From a virus, in the IMG/VR virus record IMGVR_UViG_3300042305_001093, positions 1 through 20,169 of that record: a stretch of DNA of 20,169 nucleotides. One strand, written 5' to 3'. Positions 14,713 through 20,169 of this stretch are shown in pieces (the stretch's first letter is position 1; the number at the start of each line of letters is the position of its first letter). The notes beneath the pieces are model-generated. The model searched no databases. It saw only the letters and a list, made by a program, of their open reading frames with translations, and was not told where the DNA came from. A program made the translations under genes and the position numbers.

Positions 14713-15552
14713 TCAACGCTTTGGAGAATCTTTGCTGGCAGTGGGCGATGCGCCAATGGTTGCAATTGCGGCTAGACTACCACCGAAGATATACGTGCCT
14801 GCATGTTTAAGCTTGACCCAAGGAAGCATCCAAACTTTAGAGCCAGACTTTCGAGCATATTGGCAGAACATATAGTCTTCTGACAAATAACGTTTTGAGT
14901 CTGGATCAATCACGCAGTCAAAGTATGCCATGATCTCTCGGCTACCATCAAATGCTTTAGTGCGAACGTGGTCTGGCTTATAGAGCCGTTCTGGATAGTC
15001 TCGGTCCATACGTTCGAATGCTTCACGTTTGATTAGCATGAAGCCAGTGCCACCCTCTTTTACTTCAACGGGTTCATCAACACGAAACTTTTGAATGCCA
15101 TCAACGGGATTGAAAACATAGTCGCCAACAAACTCCTCAAGCAAAAGAGGATTTTTATCAGCATAGCCTTTGTCTACAGCAAGCTTGATTTTTTCCCATG
15201 AGATTGCTTTCTTTGGATACGGACCGCAGATGATGTCCATGTTGTCATTGTTGATAGCATAGTGATGAAGAACCAAAACATCTTGGGCTTCAAAGTGGAT
15301 ATCGCTATCGATGAAAAGAAGGTGGTCATAATCACTTCGGAGAAATTCATCAGCAAGGTAGTTCCTCGCGCGTGTGATCAATGATTCATTAAACATAAAG
15401 AAAAGCTTGGCCTCAATACCATACTTGGTACACATAGTCATGAGGTCTGCAATTGCTTTAGTGTAAGAGCCGTGACACATACCACCGTACATAGGTGTGG
15501 CAATAAAAAGCTTCTTGGTTCTCAGTTGTTCTAGGTTCAATTCAATTTCCAT
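14713..15552 (-). CDS. Glycosyltransferase-like protein (GT-A fold)
   Basis: A 279-residue protein with nucleotide-sugar transferase features. The N-terminal strand KKLFIATPMYGGMCHGSY is followed by FNESLITRARNYLADEFL, and the metal-binding motif is LLFIDSDIHF (DSD, residues 82-84). GGTGFMLIKREAF (167-179) and YLSEDYMFCQYAR (222-234) give the acceptor-side Gly-rich loop and the ED catalytic-base pair. The pattern resembles phage proteins annotated family-2 or Anp1-type glycosyltransferases. The substrate (phage DNA base, virion protein or host glycan) cannot be seen. I start at the ATG at 15552, with TGGAG 6 nt upstream. A sigma70-like promoter and the preceding terminator make this the first gene of a new transcript. 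Confidence 0.82.
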   Translation of the reverse strand: MEIELNLEQLRTKKLFIATPMYGGMCHGSYTKAIADLMTMCTKYGIEAKLFFMFNESLITRARNYLADEFLRSDYDHLLFIDSDIHFEAQDVLVLHHYAINNDNMDIICGPYPKKAISWEKIKLAVDKGYADKNPLLLEEFVGDYVFNPVDGIQKFRVDEPVEVKEGGTGFMLIKREAFERMDRDYPERLYKPDHVRTKAFDGSREIMAYFDCVIDPDSKRYLSEDYMFCQYARKSGSKVWMLPWVKLKHAGTYIFGGSLAAIATIGASPTASKDSPKR

Positions 15553-15579
15553 AGTCACTCCATAAAAAAATACACTCTG

Positions 15580-15609
15580 ATTATATATGCAAAAAGAGGC
15601 CTTTTTCAA
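15580..15609 (-). promoter_or_regulatory. Sigma70-like promoter nested in a terminator
   Basis: The minus strand has TTGAAA (15604-15609), an 18-nt spacer and TATAAT (15580-15585). The minus-35 lies in the loop and stem of the terminator at 15591-15615. It is well placed for the glycosyltransferase gene that starts at 15552 and for the replication genes after it. Confidence 0.6.
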
Positions 15610-15615
15610 GGCCTC
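15591..15615 (-). terminator. Intrinsic terminator after the MoxR-like gene
   Basis: The minus strand reads GAGGCCTT-GAAA-AAGGCCTC, a perfect 8-bp stem, followed by TTTTT. It lies 23 nt past the stop of the AAA+ gene and closes the KOW-VWA-MoxR transcript. Confidence 0.9.
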
Positions 15616-15637
15616 ACTTTGATTTGTACCGCTCAGA

Positions 15638-16810
15638 TTAAGCGGCTTGCACTGCCTCTACTGGCGCAGGCTCAACCGCAGCCGGCTGGGCATCATTGTC
15701 AATCTTGGTGTAGAGGTCCAAGAAGGAAGTTTTTGTTTCGTTATCGAAGCGGTTGATACAGTATTGAATCGCATCAACTTTGTTTCCGAAGATTGCGAAA
15801 GCTTCAGCAATATGCACAAGACGGCGAGTGGAGATCAACTCATCAATCGCACCCTCTTCAAAGGTCTTGCGAATAATGTCTGCCCACTTGACAAGGTTCT
15901 CGGCAAACGCATCGTCATTCAAACCAAGACTATCGAAAACTTTTTTCATAATCTTGATTTCGACTTTAGTGTCGGGATACTCTTGCTCAACGGTGATCGG
16001 AAACCGCTCAAGGAAAGCATCATCGAGAATCGTGGCAGCCATGTAGCGACCAGTATCGTCGCCTTTGCCTTTGGTGTTCGCAGTAGCGACAACCGTGAAG
16101 CCGTTTGCCTTTTCGACAAACTCACCCGTTTTCTTGATGAGAATGCCTTTTCCTTCAAGGACGCCTTGCAAGCAAATTAGTTTGTTAGAACCGCGGTCAA
16201 TCTCATCGAGAACCAAAACAGAACCACGCTTCATGGCCTGAATGACAGGGCCATCAAACCATTTCGTTTCACCATCAATCAGGCGAAAGCCACCGATCAA
16301 ATCATCTTCATCGGTTTCGGGAGAAATATTCACTCGCAAGAATTCACGTTTGGATTGCGCACAAGCTTGCTCAACCATGAAGGTCTTGCCGTTGCCAGAG
16401 AGGCCTGAAACGAACACGGGATAGAATCGATTGCTGGCAATGATCGATTTCATCTTATCGAAGAATCCAAAGGGAACATAGAGGCTGTTCACTTTGGGAA
16501 TAATCGCACCCTCTTCAACACGACCGACTGAAGAAATTTTGGCAAGCGGCTTTGCTACCACAGGAGCAGCCACAGGCGCAGGTTGTTTGGGAAGTTCTAC
16601 CACGTTAGAAACACCAGAAAGGTTAATATTAAATTCATCGAGAGGCAGGCGGTACGTGCCGCGACCGACTCGATATTTATCAGACTCAATCCAGAAGTGC
16701 CGAGCAAAACCTTCATTGGTCATCGAAACCAACTGCTGGCGAGTTACAACGGAACCGAAACGTTTGGCGGCTTCGGTCAGAAAGGTCACTTTATCAGATT
16801 GGCTAAGCAT
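15638..16810 (-). CDS. cobS-like: CobS/MoxR-like AAA+ ATPase
   Basis: A 390-residue ATPase. Walker A is GLSGNGKT (136-143), Walker B VLVLDEID (198-205), sensor 1 VATANT, arginine-finger region ILDDAFLERF (261-270) and sensor 2 near STRRLVHIAEAF. This is the CobS/MoxR branch, phage members of which are often labelled cobaltochelatase CobS. The partner gene upstream is a CobT-like VWA protein, the expected mate. An N-terminal domain of about 60 residues looks helix-turn-helix-like (SVVTRQQLVSMTNEGFAR) and is joined by a Pro/Ala-rich linker (74-90). The C-terminus is Ala/Pro-rich. The ATG at 16810 is favoured, with AAGGA upstream; an earlier TTG is in frame. No other cobalamin genes are present, so cobalamin synthesis is doubtful. 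Confidence 0.92.
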   Translation of the reverse strand: MLSQSDKVTFLTEAAKRFGSVVTRQQLVSMTNEGFARHFWIESDKYRVGRGTYRLPLDEFNINLSGVSNVVELPKQPAPVAAPVVAKPLAKISSVGRVEEGAIIPKVNSLYVPFGFFDKMKSIIASNRFYPVFVSGLSGNGKTFMVEQACAQSKREFLRVNISPETDEDDLIGGFRLIDGETKWFDGPVIQAMKRGSVLVLDEIDRGSNKLICLQGVLEGKGILIKKTGEFVEKANGFTVVATANTKGKGDDTGRYMAATILDDAFLERFPITVEQEYPDTKVEIKIMKKVFDSLGLNDDAFAENLVKWADIIRKTFEEGAIDELISTRRLVHIAEAFAIFGNKVDAIQYCINRFDNETKTSFLDLYTKIDNDAQPAAVEPAPVEAVQAA

Positions 16811-16843
16811 CACAAAGTCCTTGAAAATCAACAGTACATAGGG

Positions 16844-16872
16844 AGAATAACACGATTTCGGCGGTGTGTCAA
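16844..16872 (-). promoter_or_regulatory. Sigma70-like promoter of the MoxR-like gene
   Basis: TTGACA (16867-16872), a 17-nt spacer and TATTCT (16844-16849) on the minus strand. The TGA stop of the VWA gene (16869-16871) is part of the minus-35 hexamer. The start would fall about 30 nt before the ATG. Confidence 0.75.
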
Positions 16873-18983
16873 GAGATTTTTTCGACTACTTTCGAGAGAA
16901 GAACCCGATTGATGACCCGATTCTGGTTCATCTTGAGAAAAGCACCACGAAGACGGCGAGCATTGAACGAAGTGTTGTTTTCTCCCAACAGATCGTCCAG
17001 GTTCTCATCTTCAACTTCCAAATCCTTACCGCCAGGAATCAGGAAGTATTCATCGTAACCATAGTTTTTTACGCCATAGAACTTTTCTTCCTTGAATTTT
17101 TTGAAATTCTCTTCCATGATATCACAACCGAACAAGCCCATGGCATGATCAAAGTCGCGGCGTTTCTTTGGAAGAATATAGAAGCCGATGAGATTGCATC
17201 CAGTTCGATCCTTTAGAATGTTCAGAAGAACAGGAGTAACACCCTTCGATCCAATCATGTAACGTTTGTTCGTTTGCTTATCGAAAATATACGATGATTG
17301 ACTGATGGTCGATTCAGACAAAGAATAAAAAGAACCACGCATGCACAACGAAGAGGAGTCCTCGCCGTCGGTCAAGAAAACTACGTTTACGATTTCAGTT
17401 TTGTATTCTTTTCGGAAAGAATTCACAATACGGCTACTTGCGAAAATCGTATTGTTCAGAGGTGTGCCGCCAAGCCCCATAGCAGGGTTCAAATTCGACC
17501 GAAGCCGAGAGAACGCTAAATGGCTAACCGAAGCCAAGTGCAACAGGTCATTTGCCATGGTTCGAAATTCTGAAATTTTCATCCGACTAGAGAAAAGGTT
17601 CAGAAGATTGAAATGGCTATCCATCATCACCGAATTGGTTTCAAGGGAAGATTGAATACCATTGTCATGATGATTCCGCTCTTCAGAGTGGCGAAGATAT
17701 TCGGTAGAGAATGCATAGACCTCATACGGCACTTTGATTTTCTGACAGAAATAGATTAGTGACAATAACTGTTCGACGGTGCCGAGCAAATTATCACCCA
17801 TTGAACCAGACCAGTCCAAGAACAAAACCAATCCGTGATTCTTGCCAGCAGGAATCGAACCGAACTTACGAAAGATATCGTCATTAAACTTGTAGGTATG
17901 AAGCTTGTTAGTGTCAAGCACACCACTATCAGAAATCACCATGCGGCGAAGTTCGGCAGCCTTTTTGCGAAGTTCAAATTCTTTGACCATGTATAGAATA
18001 GAATTCTTGATTTTCTTTTCAAAGGCCATAATTTGACTTGGCGAATCCGCAACAATCTTCTTACCGATATCATTGAACACGGTACCGACAAGTTTTTTGA
18101 AGGGAACGATAAGCCGTTTCGGCTCGACACTTTGATCGGTAGCGAGATTGCCAACGCGAATAACTTTGTCAGATGACGCCATTTTCTCCAGGGATTCCTG
18201 AAGCTTTTGATCCGTTAGAGACTTGATTTCATCACCATAGGCACCAACCTCATTCGGAGGTAAGGCATAATCAGCACCATCGTTTTCCGAATACTCATCA
18301 TCAAAGTCTTCAGAATCATCGAAATCATCGAAATCAAAATCGTCACCGAAATCATCGTCGTTTTTGCCAGAGAGCCGTTCAGCCATTTGCTCGGCAAACT
18401 CTTGCATCTCTTCTTTTTTGTCTTCCATCTCTTGCTTGCAATACTCGAAAATTTCTTTGCTAACTCGAACAACATCATCGAAAGTATTGCAAGTTTCAAC
18501 TTTGTCAACGAACGATTGTTCGGTGCTATCAAAGTCTAGACTGAGCATTGAGCCAATCTTGAAATGAAGATTGATTCGATCAATCAACAGAAGACCATCA
18601 AGGTTTTTGTTCTTCACGCCGAAGAAATCCATACGCATAAAGTCTTGATAACCTTTGCTGAAGGATCGCTTGAGGCCAGGGTAACGGTCTTTGATTTGCC
18701 GTTCGATACGGGCATCTTCGACAACGTTTAGGAACGTGCCAAAGCCGCTTGGCATACCGTCTTGAACTGAGCCGTATTCAACAGGCGTAAAGATAGCATG
18801 GCCAACCTCATGACCGATAAAGAGGTCATGCATATCGTTGGTCATATCGTTAATGACTGGAAGAGTCAACGTGCGAGTTCCAACGTGAAAACTCGCGGTC
18901 GGAGTTTTTACATACTGAACATTGATGTTCTCGGTAGCCAGAAGCCTAGCGAGATTTGACTTAGAAATTTGATTGTTTTGCAT
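16869..18983 (-). CDS. cobT-like: CobT-like protein with HExxH peptidase motif and VWA domain
   Basis: A 704-residue protein. The N-terminal region has HEVGH (58-62) and NVVEDARIER (86-95), whose Glu fits the third ligand of gluzincin-type zinc peptidases. An acidic stretch follows (about 209-236, almost all Asp/Glu). The C-terminal VWA domain has a full MIDAS: DWSGS (D390, S392, S394), GGTPLN (T507) and FLTDGED (D539). The preceding segment RRMVISDSGVLDTNKLHTYKF is the usual CobT linker. I start at the ATG at 18983; the longer TTG frame overlaps the upstream gene. Pairing with the MoxR-like ATPase 58 nt downstream suggests an AAA+/VWA machine acting on an unknown target. Protease activity is plausible but unproven. 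Confidence 0.9.
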   Translation of the reverse strand: MQNNQISKSNLARLLATENINVQYVKTPTASFHVGTRTLTLPVINDMTNDMHDLFIGHEVGHAIFTPVEYGSVQDGMPSGFGTFLNVVEDARIERQIKDRYPGLKRSFSKGYQDFMRMDFFGVKNKNLDGLLLIDRINLHFKIGSMLSLDFDSTEQSFVDKVETCNTFDDVVRVSKEIFEYCKQEMEDKKEEMQEFAEQMAERLSGKNDDDFGDDFDFDDFDDSEDFDDEYSENDGADYALPPNEVGAYGDEIKSLTDQKLQESLEKMASSDKVIRVGNLATDQSVEPKRLIVPFKKLVGTVFNDIGKKIVADSPSQIMAFEKKIKNSILYMVKEFELRKKAAELRRMVISDSGVLDTNKLHTYKFNDDIFRKFGSIPAGKNHGLVLFLDWSGSMGDNLLGTVEQLLSLIYFCQKIKVPYEVYAFSTEYLRHSEERNHHDNGIQSSLETNSVMMDSHFNLLNLFSSRMKISEFRTMANDLLHLASVSHLAFSRLRSNLNPAMGLGGTPLNNTIFASSRIVNSFRKEYKTEIVNVVFLTDGEDSSSLCMRGSFYSLSESTISQSSYIFDKQTNKRYMIGSKGVTPVLLNILKDRTGCNLIGFYILPKKRRDFDHAMGLFGCDIMEENFKKFKEEKFYGVKNYGYDEYFLIPGGKDLEVEDENLDDLLGENNTSFNARRLRGAFLKMNQNRVINRVLLSKVVEKIS

Positions 18984-19007
18984 AACTTTCTCTCTCAGTA
19001 TGTATGT

Positions 19008-19036
19008 ATCATAGCATGCTGGGATCGATATGTCAA
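19008..19036 (-). promoter_or_regulatory. Strong sigma70-like promoter of the VWA gene
   Basis: TTGACA (19031-19036), 17-nt spacer, TATGAT (19008-19013) on the minus strand; near-consensus. The TGA stop of the KOW gene (19033-19035) lies inside the minus-35. The VWA ATG is about 25 nt downstream. Confidence 0.85.
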
Positions 19037-19692
19037 GCCGCGGCTGTTGCAAATTTACAACAGTTTTTCATCAGAGTGTTCATCTCGATATCGGTATCCG
19101 ATTCAGCAAGGCGCGTGGCAGTGGGAACGTCAATCTTGGGATCGACAACCTCACAGTTCCGTGCCCAAACCCAAACAATATTTTTGTGAGTAGGATACTG
19201 CTTGCCGTTTCGTGCGGTGTAGGTAGTCATCTCATCATCGAGTGCAATGCCGAATTTCATCTCAAGATTGGAGCGCCATCCCGTAGTGTAGGGGCGTTCA
19301 ATTGCAACCACGACCTTGCCTACAGTGCCTTTGGCAGTGCGCCCAGAAACAACCTTGACAACAGAACCTTTCTCGGCAATCTTGGAGTTCTGAATCGCTC
19401 GATTCATACGGTGTTCGAAGTGTCGATTGTAAACAGCCTGCCGAATATCAGCAGCCAGGCTTTCAATATCACCGTCGATAGTATACTCAACATCATCATC
19501 GAGCCACACGGACTTGATGGTTTTGCTTTCTGCATCCCAGTAGTAGGCGCTTGTGATCCACTCCCAAACGTCAGACATTACACGCTCAGAGTTACCCTGA
19601 GTGTACAGAGTAGTGCCGACACCAACCACTTTGGTTTCGCGGATCGGACCCAGATTGGCATCGTAACCAACAGTGCGAGTGAACTTGATCAT
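19033..19692 (-). CDS. KOW-motif protein of unknown function
   Basis: A 219-residue protein that I do not assign to a known function. Residues 107-130 (EKGSVVKVVSGRTAKGTVGK) form a KOW-like SH3 beta-barrel motif, as in NusG and ribosomal proteins, so contact with RNA or protein is possible. The N-terminal part is acidic and rich in Trp/Tyr (VWEWITSAYYWDAESK). The C-terminus NCCKFATAAA is unremarkable. AAGG lies 7 nt before the ATG and a TTGACA promoter lies upstream. It is the first gene of the VWA/MoxR transcript and is probably early. A regulator or cofactor of the VWA/AAA+ pair is an inference from position. Confidence 0.8.
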   Translation of the reverse strand: MIKFTRTVGYDANLGPIRETKVVGVGTTLYTQGNSERVMSDVWEWITSAYYWDAESKTIKSVWLDDDVEYTIDGDIESLAADIRQAVYNRHFEHRMNRAIQNSKIAEKGSVVKVVSGRTAKGTVGKVVVAIERPYTTGWRSNLEMKFGIALDDEMTTYTARNGKQYPTHKNIVWVWARNCEVVDPKIDVPTATRLAESDTDIEMNTLMKNCCKFATAAA

Positions 19693-19722
19693 TTCAAAGC
19701 CTTTTTAATCTCAACAGAATCT

Positions 19723-19750
19723 ATTCTACTCTGATTGCAGGATTTGTCAA
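19723..19750 (-). promoter_or_regulatory. Early-type sigma70-like promoter of the KOW gene
   Basis: TTGACA (19745-19750), 16-nt spacer and TAGAAT (19723-19728) on the minus strand, about 30 nt before the ATG. The 9-bp direct repeat CAACAGAAT occurs on both sides (19712-19720 and 19777-19785), which may mark a regulator site. Confidence 0.75.
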
Positions 19751-19762
19751 GCACTATCGAAA

Positions 19763-19782
19763 CTGTTGTTAAAATACAACAG
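19763..19782. repeat. CTGTTGT...ACAACAG inverted repeat
   Basis: A perfect 7-bp inverted repeat with a 6-nt AT spacer (TAAAAT), centred about 25 bp upstream of the minus-35 of the KOW-gene promoter. It could be an activator or repressor site; it lacks a clear U-run, so a terminator is less likely. Confidence 0.5.
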
Positions 19783-19800
19783 AATGTGTGGGGTAAAAAC

Positions 19801-19820
19801 TACTGTATTCGTATACAGTG
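19801..19820. promoter_or_regulatory. LexA-box-like palindrome, or weak terminator
   Basis: TACTGTATTCGTATACAGTG has CTGT-N8-ACAG and matches 16 of 20 positions of the E. coli LexA consensus. It also forms a hairpin (ACTGTAT/ATACAGT) beginning a few nt after the recombinase stop. On the minus strand AGTTTTTA follows, so it may instead be a weak intrinsic terminator of the recombinase transcript. Both readings fit; it lies too far (over 50 bp) from the promoter at 19750 for simple promoter occlusion. Confidence 0.45.
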
Positions 19821-19823
19821 GTT

Positions 19824-20169
19824 TCAACTTTGGTTGACATGCCGATTGATAAAATCTTGATATTTTATTTTAGGTTTGATATCAATACCTTTACTTTCTA
19901 GATATTGTTGTGCTTTTTCTATTCGTTTTGATTCTTCATATTCATTCATTACCTCATAGTAAGTACCAACTCCAATCTTAATATTTTTACAAATTTTTCT
20001 AATCGAATATCCTGCATCCCGCAATTCAATAATTTGTTTGCGTATTTTTTCTCCGTTTTCGCCAGTTATAGTGCTTGGTCTTCCCCAAGGTTTTCCATCC
20101 AATCTTTTTCTTTCAATACCTTCTTTAATTAATTCGCTACTATTAATTTTTTGAAAAGTAACTATACCA
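19824..20169 (-). CDS. Serine recombinase/resolvase C-terminal part (5' end outside window)
   Basis: About 115 residues are visible; the frame stays open to the window edge. The segment SSELIKEGIERKRLDGKPWG, then RPSTIT, matches the end of serine recombinase catalytic domains (S-E-x-I-K-x-G...GKxxGRP). A Hin/resolvase-type helix-turn-helix follows: KIRKQIIELRDAGYSIRKIC, then KNIKIGVGTYYEVM. The catalytic Ser is outside the window. The tail after the HTH (YLESKGIDIKPKIKYQDFIN) is extra. The visible DNA is noticeably more AT-rich than the next genes, which hints at separate acquisition. It may be an invertase, a resolvase or a mobile-element enzyme; the fragment cannot tell. Confidence 0.82.
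   Translation of the reverse strand, partial: GIVTFQKINSSELIKEGIERKRLDGKPWGRPSTITGENGEKIRKQIIELRDAGYSIRKICKNIKIGVGTYYEVMNEYEESKRIEKAQQYLESKGIDIKPKIKYQDFINRHVNQS

Noticed and set aside
14706-14765. Longer N-termini for several genes (also at 5033-5062, 5767-5877, 15553-15609, 16811-16831 and 18984-19052)
   Set aside because: These extensions use TTG or distant starts, often enter the upstream gene, and precede the obvious ribosome site; the shorter starts fit Shine-Dalgarno spacing or ATGA overlaps.
15647-16180. A 177-codon plus-strand open frame opposite the MoxR-like gene
   Set aside because: It is fully antisense to a gene with unmistakable AAA+ motifs, has no recognisable domain and no ribosome site; open antisense frames are expected opposite such codon usage.
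19030-19734. A 234-codon plus-strand open frame opposite the KOW gene
   Set aside because: The minus-strand gene has a promoter, ribosome site and compact junctions; the plus-strand frame has none and runs across the promoter of the real gene.

Overview
The window reads as part of a T4-like myovirus genome (host unknown). The diagnostic genes are the T4-type replisome block: family-B DNA polymerase gp43, sliding clamp gp45, clamp-loader subunits gp44 and gp62, the translational repressor RegA and a DsbA-like late-transcription accessory protein. Every gene I can support lies on the minus strand, so transcription runs from high to low coordinates. The genes are packed with 1-30 nt overlaps or short gaps, and no gene-free stretch exceeds about 150 nt. 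No tRNA, CRISPR array or insertion sequence was seen. Nothing identifies the host; there are no photosynthesis genes, although Hsp20, rubredoxin and a CobS-like ATPase recall cyanophage and pelagic T4-like phages.

Layout in transcription order. (1) 20169-19824: C-terminal part of a serine recombinase, cut by the window edge, followed by a palindrome that resembles both a LexA box and a weak terminator. (2) 19750-15591: an early-type module driven by strong sigma70-like promoters: a KOW-motif protein of unknown function, a large CobT-like protein (HExxH metallopeptidase motif plus VWA domain) and a CobS/MoxR-like AAA+ ATPase, closed by a clear intrinsic terminator. (3) 15609-11586: a new promoter, then a glycosyltransferase-like protein, a DUF3310-like small protein, gp45, DsbA-like, gp44, gp62 and RegA. 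(4) 11579-3854: a 7.7-kb adhesin cassette inserted within the replication region: a fibrinogen-like (GGGW) protein, seven LamG/concanavalin-fold paralogues and two 85-residue small proteins. (5) 3806-2252: a small-gene stress/redox group: Dps ferritin, a winged-helix protein, rubredoxin and Hsp20, with late-promoter-like TATAAATA elements, palindromes and a hairpin-rich intergenic segment. (6) 2209-1: a small conserved Sm-like protein translationally coupled to gp43, whose C-terminus lies outside the window.

The replisome proteins act together: gp44/gp62 load the gp45 clamp for gp43, RegA tunes early mRNA translation, and gp45 with DsbA-like probably also supports late transcription. The VWA/AAA+ pair has the hallmarks of a MoxR-VWA machine that remodels or proteolyses an unknown target. 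The adhesin block probably supplies receptor-binding or capsid-decorating proteins. Its genes are modular: most end in a conserved R-G-R-Y-G peptide whose codons also form a purine-rich, Shine-Dalgarno-like sequence just before the next start codon. The least explained parts are the late-promoter/triple-hairpin segment (2932-3032), the stop-codon-in-minus-35 promoter arrangement at two gene junctions, and the LexA-like palindrome beside the recombinase.
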